The notes under the pieces are model-generated. The model ran no database searches, was not told the origin of the DNA, and saw only the letters and a program-made list of their open reading frames with translations. 59,174 bases of DNA from an uncultured Bacteroides sp. (GTDB lineage Bacteria > Bacteroidota > Bacteroidia > Chitinophagales > Chitinophagaceae), in the NCBI GenBank assembly GCA_902168085.1, contig CABHOP010000064.1, positions 1 through 59,174 of the forward strand, written 5' to 3'. Shown in pieces: positions 50,918 to 58,935 of this stretch (the stretch's first letter is position 1; every line of letters starts with the position of its first letter). The translations under genes were made by a program, and so were the position numbers.

Positions 50918-50986
50918 ATTTCCCTCCTAAATCTTTTGCAACATCAAGATATTGATTAGTTTTAGGGACTTAATGTTAAAATTTCT

Positions 50987-51484
50987 ATGAAATATTGTCT
51001 GCTATTTGTAGCTGCATTGTTTGTATTGGGTTCATGCGAAAAAGTGGACGTGCCTGTATCAAAGGCCCAGATGCTGCGCGATAACAGGTGGAAAGTTTCA
51101 GATATGAAGCTGACATATCTTACTTCAACAGGAGGAGATTCTTTGAGTGAAAGCACTATAAAGCTGCCACCTGATTTTAAACTGCCCGATTGCATATTAG
51201 ATGATTACCTGCAGTTCCGTGAAAACCACGATGGGTCACACATTCCGGGGCCGGACAAGTGCAAGACGGGTGAGTCAGATGATATTTACTTTGAATGGGG
51301 ATTGACTGAAAACGATACCAAGATATACCTGTATGGTATGGAGTCTCTTTTTGGCAGGGATATAGATGGTGATGTAGTAGAAATTACGGACTCTAAATTC
51401 ACGTTCTCTTATTTCGCTACGAAAATGAATAGTGCAAACGAGCCTGAAAAAGTAAAAATGACGGCCTACTTTGTGAAGAAATAA
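50987..51484 (+). CDS. Lipoprotein of unknown function
   Basis: I do not recognise this 165-aa protein. It has a type II signal peptide (MKYCLLFVAALFVLGSC). The mature part resembles a small lipocalin-like barrel: LRDNRWKVSDMKLTY near the start, a central LDDYLQFRENHDG, then several beta-strand-like segments (KIYLYGMESLFG, KFTFSYFATKM). Its two remaining Cys (PDCILDD and DKCKTGE) could form a disulfide. Terminator 51507-51525 follows. Confidence 0.7.
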   Translation: MKYCLLFVAALFVLGSCEKVDVPVSKAQMLRDNRWKVSDMKLTYLTSTGGDSLSESTIKLPPDFKLPDCILDDYLQFRENHDGSHIPGPDKCKTGESDDIYFEWGLTENDTKIYLYGMESLFGRDIDGDVVEITDSKFTFSYFATKMNSANEPEKVKMTAYFVKK

Positions 51485-51506
51485 TACCGGATTTATATAA
51501 TGTATG

Positions 51507-51525
51507 CCCGCCGGTATCCGGCGGG
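51507..51525 (+). terminator. Terminator after the 50987 gene
   Basis: CCCGCCGG pairs with CCGGCGGG around TAT and is followed by TTTTTTTA. Confidence 0.85.
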
Positions 51526-51552
51526 TTTTTTTATATACACACAGGCAATTCG

Positions 51553-51560
51553 TACATTTG
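51553..51560 (+). promoter_or_regulatory. -7 promoter element for thrS
   Basis: TACATTTG matches TAnnTTTG, 30 nt before the ATG at 51591. No -33 TTG is clear, as the terminator T tract covers that position. Confidence 0.55.
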
Positions 51561-51590
51561 CGAACCTGTTTAAAAACGAATAGAATAAAT

Positions 51591-53549
51591 ATGATTCATA
51601 TTACTTTGCCCGACGGAGCGGTAAGAGAATACCAGCAAGGTACTTCTGCACTGGATGTAGCAAAATCGATAAGCGAAGGGCTGGCACGCAAGGTACTGGC
51701 TGCCGAGGTAAATGGCGAAGTGTGGGATGCTACACGCCCTATAAACAATGATGCTACGCTGAAATTGCTGACCTGGGATGATCGCGGTGCAAAATCTACC
51801 TTCTGGCACTCATCGGCCCACCTGATGGCAGAGGCATTGGAGGCTTTGTATCCCGGCGTGAAGCTGGGCATTGGCCCTTCTATCGAAAATGGTTTCTATT
51901 ATGATATAGACCTGGGCGACAGGGTTATAAAAGAAGAAGACCTGAAGAAGATAGAAGATAAGATGAAGGAGCTGGCAAAAACCAACAGCACCTATCAACG
52001 CAAAGAAGTATCGAAAGCTGACGCGGTAAAATACTTTACTGAAAAGGCCGACCCATATAAGCTGGAACTGATAGAAGGCCTGAATGACGGCGATATCACC
52101 TTCTACACCCAAGGTGGCTTTACCGACCTGTGCCGCGGGCCGCATATACCCAACACTGCCCCTATCAAGGCTATCAAGCTGATGAATATTGCCGGCGCTT
52201 ACTGGCGCGGTAATGAGAAGAACAAGATGCTGACCCGTATATACGGTATCACCTTCCCTGCACAGAAGGAGTTGGATGAATACCTGGCACTGCTGGAAGA
52301 GGCTAAGAAGCGCGACCACCGCAAGCTGGGTAAAGAACTGGAGCTGTTTGCCTTCTCTGAAAAAGTAGGTAGCGGTTTGCCTTTATGGTTGCCTAAGGGT
52401 GCCATGCTGCGCGAACGCCTGCAACAATTTTTGCAGAAAGCACAGATAGATAGCGGCTACCTGCCGGTAGTAACACCGCATATAGGCAGCAAGCAACTGT
52501 ATGTTACTTCAGGCCACTGGGAAAAGTATGGCAAGGATAGCTTCCGCCCCATTACTACTCCTCAGGAAGGCGAAGAGTTCATGCTGAAGCCTATGAACTG
52601 CCCGCACCACTGCGAGATATATAAAACAGCACCACGTTCTTATAAAGACCTGCCACTGCGTCTTGCTGAGTTTGGTACCGTGTACCGCTACGAGCAATCG
52701 GGTGAGCTGCATGGCCTTACACGCGTGCGTGGCTTTACCCAGGATGATGCGCACCTTTTCTGCCGTCCCGACCAGGTATTGGAAGAGTTTAAAAAGGTAA
52801 TAGACCTGGTGATGTTTGTATTCACATCGCTGGACTTTGAAAACTTTACAGCACAAATATCATTGCGCGACCAGGAAGACCGCAGCAAGTATATAGGTAG
52901 CGACGAGAACTGGGAGATAGCAGAGCAGGCCATCATACAAGCAGCAGGCGAAAAAGGCCTGAAGACAGTAGTAGAATATGGCGAAGCTGCATTCTACGGC
53001 CCTAAGCTCGACTTTATGGTGAAAGATGCACTGGGCCGCAGCTGGCAGCTGGGTACCATACAGGTAGACTATAACCTGCCGGAGCGTTTTGAACTGGAAT
53101 ATGTAGATAGCGATAACAGCCGCAAGCGCCCGGTAATGATACACCGTGCACCATTCGGTTCTATGGAGCGTTTCATAGCCGTATTGCTGGAACACTGCGG
53201 TGGCAACCTGCCTTTCTGGCTGGCACCTATACAGGTGAAAGTGCTGCCTATCAGCGATAAGTTTGGCGGATATGCAGAGCAGGTAGCTGCTACGCTGAAA
53301 GAAGCCGGTATACGTGCAGAAGTAGATGACCGCAACGAGAAGATAGGTAAGAAAATACGCGATACCGAACTGATGAAAGTGCCATACATGCTGGTAGTGG
53401 GTGAAAAAGAAATGAACGAGGACATGGTAGCGGTGCGCAAGCATGGTGAGGGCGATAAAGGCACAGTTTTATTAGAAGCGTACAAAGCAGAAATGCTGGA
53501 TATTATAAAAACACAAACAAGCGGCAAGAAAGCAGTAGCTACAGCTTAA
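51591..53549 (+). CDS. thrS: Threonyl-tRNA synthetase
   Basis: This class II synthetase of about 652 aa charges tRNA-Thr. It shows an N-terminal TGS domain ([13 protein letters not shown]), the editing domain with [11 protein letters not shown] and the later DLCRGPH, and the catalytic core with [11 protein letters not shown] (motif 1/2 region) and [18 protein letters not shown] (motif 2). The anticodon-binding domain (about 550-640) follows. The start is the ATG at 51591 (MIHITL), because the upstream in-frame residues would overlap the terminator and the promoter. infC follows 77 nt later with its own -7 element. Confidence 0.97.
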   Translation: MIHITLPDGAVREYQQGTSALDVAKSISEGLARKVLAAEVNGEVWDATRPINNDATLKLLTWDDRGAKSTFWHSSAHLMAEALEALYPGVKLGIGPSIENGFYYDIDLGDRVIKEEDLKKIEDKMKELAKTNSTYQRKEVSKADAVKYFTEKADPYKLELIEGLNDGDITFYTQGGFTDLCRGPHIPNTAPIKAIKLMNIAGAYWRGNEKNKMLTRIYGITFPAQKELDEYLALLEEAKKRDHRKLGKELELFAFSEKVGSGLPLWLPKGAMLRERLQQFLQKAQIDSGYLPVVTPHIGSKQLYVTSGHWEKYGKDSFRPITTPQEGEEFMLKPMNCPHHCEIYKTAPRSYKDLPLRLAEFGTVYRYEQSGELHGLTRVRGFTQDDAHLFCRPDQVLEEFKKVIDLVMFVFTSLDFENFTAQISLRDQEDRSKYIGSDENWEIAEQAIIQAAGEKGLKTVVEYGEAAFYGPKLDFMVKDALGRSWQLGTIQVDYNLPERFELEYVDSDNSRKRPVMIHRAPFGSMERFIAVLLEHCGGNLPFWLAPIQVKVLPISDKFGGYAEQVAATLKEAGIRAEVDDRNEKIGKKIRDTELMKVPYMLVVGEKEMNEDMVAVRKHGEGDKGTVLLEAYKAEMLDIIKTQTSGKKAVATA

Positions 53550-53592
53550 TATGAAATATTGCAATTCATATACATCTGAATAGTAAAAGCAC

Positions 53593-53600
53593 TATTTTTG
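53593..53600 (+). promoter_or_regulatory. -7 promoter element for infC
   Basis: TATTTTTG matches TAnnTTTG, 26 nt before the infC ATG at 53627. No -33 TTG is at the right distance. Confidence 0.5.
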
Positions 53601-53626
53601 CCCACAAAATTTTTTAAGAACATTTA

Positions 53627-54181
53627 ATGCAGAAAAGAAGTAAAGGACCGTATTTCAAACCTAGAGTACCGCAAAACGAGCATCGTTTAAACAGGGAGAT
53701 AACAGCACTGGAAGTGCGTTTGATAGGAGAGGGTATTGAGCCCGGCGTTTATCCTATAGCACAGGCACTGCGCTTTGCCGAAGAGCAGGAAGTAGACCTG
53801 GTAGAAATATCTCCCAATGCTGTGCCTCCGGTATGCAGGTTGATAGACTATCGCAAGTTTCTGTACGAGAAGAAGAAGAAGGATAAAGAGCAGAAAGCAA
53901 AATCTAAGCAATCGGAAGTAAAAGAGATACGTTTTACGCCGAATACTGATGACCACGACTTCGACTTTAAAGCAAAACATGCCGAAAAATTCCTTCAGGA
54001 AGGTGATAAGGTAAAATGCTATGTGCAGTTCAAAGGCCGTGCTATCATGTTCCAGGAAAGGGGCGAGTTGCTGCTGTTGAAATTTGCTGAAAGGCTGGCA
54101 GAAGTGGGTTCTCTGGAATCAATGCCAAAGATGGAAGGCCGCAGGATGATTGCTATCTTCACACCGAAGAAAAAGAAGTAG
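53627..54181 (+). CDS. infC: Translation initiation factor IF-3
   Basis: IF-3 prevents early subunit joining and checks the start codon. The 184-aa protein has the N-terminal domain (NEHRLNREITALEVRLIGE, EVDLVEISPNAVPPVCRLID with Y-R-K-F-L-Y-E-K), a Lys-rich linker, and the C-terminal domain (VKEIRFTPNTDDHDFDFKAKHAEKFL and FKGRAIMFQ). The start is ATG rather than the ATT or ATC found in some bacteria. The usual downstream rpmI-rplT pair is absent; instead the gap holds two repeated RNA elements. Confidence 0.96.
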   Translation: MQKRSKGPYFKPRVPQNEHRLNREITALEVRLIGEGIEPGVYPIAQALRFAEEQEVDLVEISPNAVPPVCRLIDYRKFLYEKKKKDKEQKAKSKQSEVKEIRFTPNTDDHDFDFKAKHAEKFLQEGDKVKCYVQFKGRAIMFQERGELLLLKFAERLAEVGSLESMPKMEGRRMIAIFTPKKKK

Positions 54182-54266
54182 CAAAGCTGAAATACGCTAC
54201 AGGAAAGATGTTGATCCGAATGTGTAATGAATGTGAAAAATTAATGCCATTTTTTTAGCATTATAC

Positions 54267-54297
54267 TTGTTTTAAAGTAAAACACACCTTACCTTTG
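54267..54297 (+). promoter_or_regulatory. Promoter before RNA element copy 1
   Basis: TTG (54267-54269) and TACCTTTG (54290-54297) are 20 nt apart, a strong Bacteroidota promoter in a gene-free gap. It would start a transcript of about 100 nt ending at the first hairpin near 54402. Confidence 0.65.
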
Positions 54298-54300
54298 CGT

Positions 54301-54405
54301 TAACAATTACCACAAAGAAAGATTTCGCGAAAGCGTCATTATAAGAAGTTTTCATGGTGATAGGGTTTATAGGGGCTGGCCTGTTCTCAGGCTGGCTTTT
54401 TTATT
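54301..54405 (+). ncRNA. Candidate small RNA (RNA element copy 1 with leader)
   Basis: This gene-free stretch follows a full promoter and ends in a terminator-like hairpin (stem 54375-54383 with 54388-54396, loop TTCT, then TTTTTT). It contains a CGC-GAAA-GCG tetraloop stem (54326-54335) and the 5' part of the repeated element (from 54346). No open frame of note is present. It could be a small RNA or a leader with a terminator. Its exact ends are inferred. Confidence 0.55.
54346..54405 (+). repeat. 60-bp RNA element, copy 1
   Basis: This is identical to copy 2 (54492-54551) at 57 of 60 positions. It has a 29-nt unstructured-looking 5' part (AAGTTTTCATGGTGATAGGG and following bases) and a 10-bp hairpin followed by TTTTTTATT. 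Two of the three differences fall in the stem and keep base-pairing. Confidence 0.9.
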
Positions 54406-54457
54406 CCTGCTGTTTTCCTCTTTTCTGTTAATAAATACTAAAAATCGGGTGAATTAT

Positions 54458-54488
54458 TTTGCTGAAATTTAATCAGTATTTAATTTCG
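54458..54488 (+). promoter_or_regulatory. Promoter-like sequence before RNA element copy 2
   Basis: TTTG (54458-54461) and TAATTTCG (54481-54488, one base from TAnnTTTG) are 19 nt apart. It ends 3 nt before the second element, so that copy would be transcribed almost from its first base. Confidence 0.45.
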
Positions 54489-54491
54489 TAT

Positions 54492-54551
54492 AAGTTTTCA
54501 TAGTGATAGGGTTTATAGGGGCTGGCCTGTTCTCGGGCCGGCTTTTTTATT
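54492..54551 (+). repeat. 60-bp RNA element, copy 2
   Basis: This is the second copy of the element at 54346-54405. The stem has G at 54535 (A in copy 1) and C at 54539 (T in copy 1), keeping T-G and making G-C pairs. It lies 33 nt before the start of the 54585 gene, so it could also act as an attenuator for it. Confidence 0.9.
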
Positions 54552-54584
54552 TTTATTAGCTATATTAGCACAAATACTGCGCCC

Positions 54585-55676
54585 ATGCCACGTAGCCTGT
54601 TAAGATTCACACTATTACTGCTATCCATAACCTTTACATCTACCGTTTACGCTCAGCTTACTTATTATGTAAACATCCAGAACCAGGTAATGGTATGGGA
54701 TAAGGGGATGATAAGAAAAATAGACTACCTGGTACCTATGGAAGTAAAAACGGGCCGTATTGCCATCCCATATTTAGATAATTCCCGTTCTTTTAAAATA
54801 TACTATGGCGGCGCCATGCGCACACTCAATGCCGGCTTTACCAATGAGTTTAAAGTCACCGACAACCTTGTAGCTTTCCTCAACAGCAAATCGCTGAATG
54901 TATTTGATAAAGGCACCGTAAAAAACCTTTCTACCTTCTGTACGCAATATTTCGTGGGCGATAGTGTATTGCTATTTTTCGATGGGGTGCGTAGCGAGTA
55001 TAAAGCTTATTATAATGGTACCGTATATCCCATAGAAGGCTTTCTGGCAGGCAATCCTTTAGAAGTAATTAAAGTGACCGATAATATTGCTGCTTATGAT
55101 AATTATGCTAACCAGTTCCGCATCTTTTACTTGGGCAACATTATACAGCAGGAAGACTATGCGGTAAGCAGCTTTGAAGTTGGACGGAATACGGTAGCAT
55201 ATGTAGATATCAATAGGCAGTTTAAAATATTCCATAGCGGGCAAACTTATGTGGTAGAAGATTTTCCGCCCAATACGTACCAGGCGGGCGATAATGTAGT
55301 AGCCTACATGTCAAACGACGGGTATTTTAAAATATTCTATGGCGATAGCGTGCGTTCTATAGGTTTCTTTACACCACAGGAAATGCGTGTAGCCGATAAT
55401 ATGGTAGCCTACCGCGATCAGAGCGGATACTTCAAGGTCTTTTACAAAGGCAACATATATTCGCTTGAAAGCTATTATCCCGAAAAGTATGTAATGCAGT
55501 ACAATTCTATCGCTTATATCAACCGTATCGGTATGCTGCGCCTGTTTACAGAAGGGGAAATATATGATGTAACCAATGCGGAACTGGAAAACTGGGAGCT
55601 GGCCTATGACGTGCTGAAATACCAGATAGGGCAGAATATGTTCCGCATCTTTTACAAAGGCACCGAATACGATTAA
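54585..55676 (+). CDS. Secreted repeat protein, propeller-like, unknown function
   Basis: I do not recognise this 363-aa protein. After a signal peptide (to about VYAQ, residue 23) the whole chain is made of about eight degenerate units of 40-45 residues. The recurring core is an N-x-V/I-A-Y strand, then a Y/F-F-K-I-F-Y-x-G hairpin (FKIYYGG, FRIFYLG, FKIFHSG, FKIFYGD, FKVFYKG, FRIFYKG) and a turn with a hydrophobic-aromatic pair. This suggests a beta-propeller. No T9SS sorting domain is present, so it is probably periplasmic or outer-membrane attached. Its stop overlaps the stop of the convergent NlpC/P60 gene. Confidence 0.8.
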   Translation: MPRSLLRFTLLLLSITFTSTVYAQLTYYVNIQNQVMVWDKGMIRKIDYLVPMEVKTGRIAIPYLDNSRSFKIYYGGAMRTLNAGFTNEFKVTDNLVAFLNSKSLNVFDKGTVKNLSTFCTQYFVGDSVLLFFDGVRSEYKAYYNGTVYPIEGFLAGNPLEVIKVTDNIAAYDNYANQFRIFYLGNIIQQEDYAVSSFEVGRNTVAYVDINRQFKIFHSGQTYVVEDFPPNTYQAGDNVVAYMSNDGYFKIFYGDSVRSIGFFTPQEMRVADNMVAYRDQSGYFKVFYKGNIYSLESYYPEKYVMQYNSIAYINRIGMLRLFTEGEIYDVTNAELENWELAYDVLKYQIGQNMFRIFYKGTEYD

Positions 55677-56458
55677 AACATACGTTTCACAAAACGCAGG
55701 TGGTGGGTGCGCTTCTTCAGCTTAACACTGATAATACCTTCCTGGTCTATACGGTCTATCACTACGCGTCCGCTAGTTTCAGTAGCGTGTATAATGGTGT
55801 GATTATCAAGCAAAATGCCCACGTGGACAATCTTCCCCTCACTGTTATCAAAAAAAGCCAGGTCGCCACATTGTGCGTGTTGTAAAAAATCAACACCTGT
55901 GCCTTCTTTAGCTTGTTGGCCGGCATCTCGGGGGATGGCCATTCCACACATCTTAAAGGCCATTTGTGTGAGCCCTGAGCAATCGATACCTGCCCTGCTG
56001 CGGCCACCCCACAGGTAGGGGGCATGCAGGTAAGCCATGGCTGCTTTTTCCAGGGATGCGGCATCCAGCACCATTTTTTTCAGTGCCAGCTTTTTGCCTT
56101 TGTATTTGCCCGTGTCACCCTTGAAGTTTATAAGGCTCTTCTTAAAGCCAAATAAGTCGCTGCCCATAGGCACCCATTGATCGCCCTGCTCAAACAAGAT
56201 ACGGTCGTTGTGGCTGGCAGCTACAGCCTTGGCCGGCTTGCGGTATTCTTTCCTGCTGGTCATCGTAAGCTGGCCAAAACGGCACCAGCCTTCATATCCA
56301 TCCCATTCGCAGCGTATCCGGGCCCAGTTGTCTTCATTTACTTCCAGCACCTCGGCACGTTCGCCATACAGCATTTCGTTTACCTGTTCGGCACGGTGGC
56401 TGGGTTCACTGCGCATAGGCATTACAGATACATTGCAATAAGAATATGATAAAACCAT
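55673..56458 (-). CDS. NlpC/P60 (C40) peptidase with SH3-like N-terminal domain
   Basis: This 261-aa protein has one or two bacterial SH3-like domains (about 5-60 and 75-125: EVLEVNEDNWARIRCEWDGYEGW) and a C-terminal NlpC/P60 domain. The catalytic Cys lies in GIDCSGLTQMAF and the His in IVHVGILLDNH. A YkfC-like role, cutting gamma-D-Glu-diaminopimelate bonds in muropeptides, is likely by architecture. No signal peptide is seen at the N-terminus (MVLSYSYCNVSVMP), which would suit cytoplasmic cell-wall recycling. It converges on the 54585 gene with overlapping stop codons. Confidence 0.88.
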   Translation of the reverse strand: MVLSYSYCNVSVMPMRSEPSHRAEQVNEMLYGERAEVLEVNEDNWARIRCEWDGYEGWCRFGQLTMTSRKEYRKPAKAVAASHNDRILFEQGDQWVPMGSDLFGFKKSLINFKGDTGKYKGKKLALKKMVLDAASLEKAAMAYLHAPYLWGGRSRAGIDCSGLTQMAFKMCGMAIPRDAGQQAKEGTGVDFLQHAQCGDLAFFDNSEGKIVHVGILLDNHTIIHATETSGRVVIDRIDQEGIISVKLKKRTHHLRFVKRMF

Positions 56459-56663
56459 CGGTAGTTCAGGAAAAGAACTACAAAACTACGGCGATTAGGC
56501 AGAACATGGTAGTAAACGGCCCCCTTTCCTTAACCAAAATCTTTTCATAACTTAGCAGGCTAATTTAGCGTTGTACATTTATTATAGATATGAAATTTAT
56601 TAATAACTGTAAGCCTAATGGAAACCGGATTTAAAAACATCAGCTTAAAAGTTATAGCACAAC

Positions 56664-58238
56664 ATGGATTCATCAATTACCGTCGCCATAGTAGCGGTGG
56701 CCGCCATATTAATAGGTATTTTTCTAGGTAAAATAGTATTTGCAAAAAACACTCAAAAACAGGTAGACGAAGCAGAACAACAAGCTAAAAAACTGGTAGA
56801 AGAGGCGAAAGCACATGCAGAAACTATAAAGGAAAAGAAAATACTGGAGGCCAAAGAACACTTTTTACAACAAAAAAGTGAACACGAAAAAGAAGTATTG
56901 CAGCGCAACCAGAAAATTGCCGAGACAGAAAACCGCATTAAACAGCAGCAACAAAGCGCAAATGACAAAAACGCATCGCTGCAAAAGCAAATAAACGAAT
57001 ACCAGCAACTGAAGGAAAACCTGGATAAGCAACTGGAAGTAGTAAACATCAAACGTACCGAACTGGAACGCCACCAGGAAGAGCACATCAAGCGCCTTGA
57101 AAAGGTAGCCAACTTATCGGCTGAAGAAGCGAAGGCAGAGCTGATGGAAGCAGTGAAAGAAGAAGCCCGTACCGCTGCGATGGCCCACGTGAAGGAGATA
57201 ATGGAAGAGGCGAAGGCCAATGCTACTAAAGAAGCGAAGAAAATCATCATCCAAACCATACAACGTACCGGTGCAGAGCAAACCATAGAGAATGCCATTA
57301 CGGTATTCAACCTGGAAAGCGATGAGATAAAAGGCCAGATAATAGGCCGCGAGGGACGTAACATCCGCGCGCTGGAAGCAGCTACCGGTGTAGACCTGAT
57401 TATTGACGATACCCCTGAAGCTATTGTACTGAGCTGTTTCGACCCGCTGCGCCGCGAGGTAGCCCGCCTGTCGCTGCAACGCCTGGTACAGGATGGCCGT
57501 ATCCACCCTGCACGTATTGAAGAGGTGGTGGAAAAAACGAAGAAACAACTGGAAGAGCAAGTGTTGGAAATAGGGGAGCGTACCATCATAGAATTAGGTA
57601 TCCACGGTCTGCACAAAGACTTGGTGCGTATGGTAGGTAAAATGCGTTTCCGTTCATCATATGGGCAAAACCTGCTGATGCACTCTAAGGAAACAGCCAA
57701 CCTTTGCGGTATCATGGCTGCTGAACTGGGTCTTGGCCAAAAGGTAGTGAAACTGGCAAAACGTGCCGGCCTGCTGCATGATATAGGTAAAGTGCCGGAT
57801 GAAGAAACAGAACTGAGCCACGCATTGCTGGGGGCTAAACTGGCAGAAAAAAGCGGTGAGCATCCTGCTATCGTCAACGCTATTGGTGCCCACCACGATG
57901 AGATGGAGATGACGTATATCATTTCACCTATCGTACAGGCCTGCGATGCCATCAGTGGTGCACGCCCGGGTGCGCGCCGCGAAATGATGCAAAGCTACCT
58001 GCAACGTATTAAAGACCTGGAAGGCCTGGCAATGGCCTACAATGGTGTAGAAAAAGCATACGCTATACAGGCTGGCCGCGAGCTGCGCGTGATAGTAGAA
58101 GCAGAGAAAGTAAGCGATGCAGACAGCGATCGCCTGTCGTTTGAAATAGCTGACAAAATTCAGAAAGAGATGCAGTATCCCGGCCAGATAAAAGTAACGG
58201 TGATACGCGAGCTGCGCGCTGTAAACATAGCCCGATAA
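56664..58238 (+). CDS. rny: Ribonuclease Y
   Basis: RNase Y is a membrane-tethered endoribonuclease that starts mRNA decay. The 524-aa protein has an N-terminal membrane helix (about 5-22), a long charged coiled coil (about 30-200), a KH domain ([19 protein letters not shown]), and an HD domain with [11 protein letters not shown] and [10 protein letters not shown], where the His/Asp pairs bind metal. The C-terminal [14 protein letters not shown] and [16 protein letters not shown] blocks are typical. It is flanked by a terminator at 58261-58285. The 205-nt gap before it holds no full promoter that I can identify. Confidence 0.96.
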   Translation: MDSSITVAIVAVAAILIGIFLGKIVFAKNTQKQVDEAEQQAKKLVEEAKAHAETIKEKKILEAKEHFLQQKSEHEKEVLQRNQKIAETENRIKQQQQSANDKNASLQKQINEYQQLKENLDKQLEVVNIKRTELERHQEEHIKRLEKVANLSAEEAKAELMEAVKEEARTAAMAHVKEIMEEAKANATKEAKKIIIQTIQRTGAEQTIENAITVFNLESDEIKGQIIGREGRNIRALEAATGVDLIIDDTPEAIVLSCFDPLRREVARLSLQRLVQDGRIHPARIEEVVEKTKKQLEEQVLEIGERTIIELGIHGLHKDLVRMVGKMRFRSSYGQNLLMHSKETANLCGIMAAELGLGQKVVKLAKRAGLLHDIGKVPDEETELSHALLGAKLAEKSGEHPAIVNAIGAHHDEMEMTYIISPIVQACDAISGARPGARREMMQSYLQRIKDLEGLAMAYNGVEKAYAIQAGRELRVIVEAEKVSDADSDRLSFEIADKIQKEMQYPGQIKVTVIRELRAVNIAR

Positions 58239-58260
58239 ACAGCAATAGCATTCATAAGAA

Positions 58261-58285
58261 AAGGCGGCAGAATATCTGTCGCCTT
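58261..58285. terminator. Bidirectional terminator after rny
   Basis: AAGGCGGCAG pairs with CTGTCGCCTT (one G-T pair) around AATAT. T runs on the plus strand follow, and A residues on the other side give a T run on the minus strand. Confidence 0.8.
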
Positions 58286-58313
58286 TTTCTATGAATATAT
58301 AGAAAGCTTGCTG

Positions 58314-58880
58314 TTATTTTTTTACAGCATCGCGGGTTGTCTTAGCCATTTCCAGGTGATGCTGCAATACCGGTACTTTGCCCGATGCCCAGCCTTTTAT
58401 TTCAGCATCGTTGCCATTATCTGCTTCGTTCTGAAACTTTTTGATATCTTCTTCATGGTCATCTACCATAAAGTCCATATAAGCTTTGTCGAAATCAGCA
58501 CCTTTCTTTTCTGCCAGTTCGTTTACTTTCTTCTGCTTGTCTTCGCTAAGCATGGCAGGCAGTGCTATGTTTTTAGAAGCAGCCAGCGATTTCAGCTCTT
58601 CATTTGCCTGGCTGTGGTCGGCAACCATGCCTTGTGCAAATTCCTTTACCTGTGCAGATGCGGCATTCGTAGCGGCAAGCTTGCCCAGCTCTACTTCCAT
58701 CATACCGCCATCGGCAGCAGCTACGGCAAATTCAGCGTCTTTTTCAAGATGTGTATCATCCAGTTTGGCCTCGTTTTGCTCTTCGGCTACTTCTTTACTG
58801 TCCGTTTCATTGTTGTTGCCGCATGAAGCAGCCGACAGTAATGCAGCAAGTAGGAGTGTGTTGACAATGGTCTTTTTCAT
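58314..58880 (-). CDS. DUF4142 family lipoprotein
   Basis: This protein of about 188 aa has a type II signal peptide (MKKTIVNTLLLAALLSAASC). The mature part is a helical bundle typical of DUF4142, a ferritin-like fold: FAVAAADGGMMEVELGKLAATNAAS, then VKEFAQGMVADHSQANEEL, and a late FMVDDHEEDIKKFQ. The H-x-x-x-N and D-H pairs are conserved in the family but metal binding is not proven. These proteins are common in the periplasm of Bacteroidota and Proteobacteria. The start is the ATG at 58880. Confidence 0.88.
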   Translation of the reverse strand: MKKTIVNTLLLAALLSAASCGNNNETDSKEVAEEQNEAKLDDTHLEKDAEFAVAAADGGMMEVELGKLAATNAASAQVKEFAQGMVADHSQANEELKSLAASKNIALPAMLSEDKQKKVNELAEKKGADFDKAYMDFMVDDHEEDIKKFQNEADNGNDAEIKGWASGKVPVLQHHLEMAKTTRDAVKK

Positions 58881-58935
58881 AAACAACATAGTTAATGGTT
58901 TATGAGGGACTTAAAAAGTAATGCCAACGCACAGT

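Noticed and set aside
51504-51590. An upstream-extended thrS start adding 29 residues
   Set aside because: The extension runs through the terminator of the previous gene and the -7 box; the TGS domain begins right at the ATG at 51591.
54326-54335. The CGC-GAAA-GCG stem-loop as part of a riboswitch
   Set aside because: Only three base pairs are present and it is absent from copy 2 of the RNA element; it is noted as a small stem only.
56753-57952. Minus-strand open frame of about 400 codons opposite rny
   Set aside because: It is the antisense of the coiled-coil and KH/HD parts of RNase Y; the product is Ser/Cys/Phe-rich without any domain.
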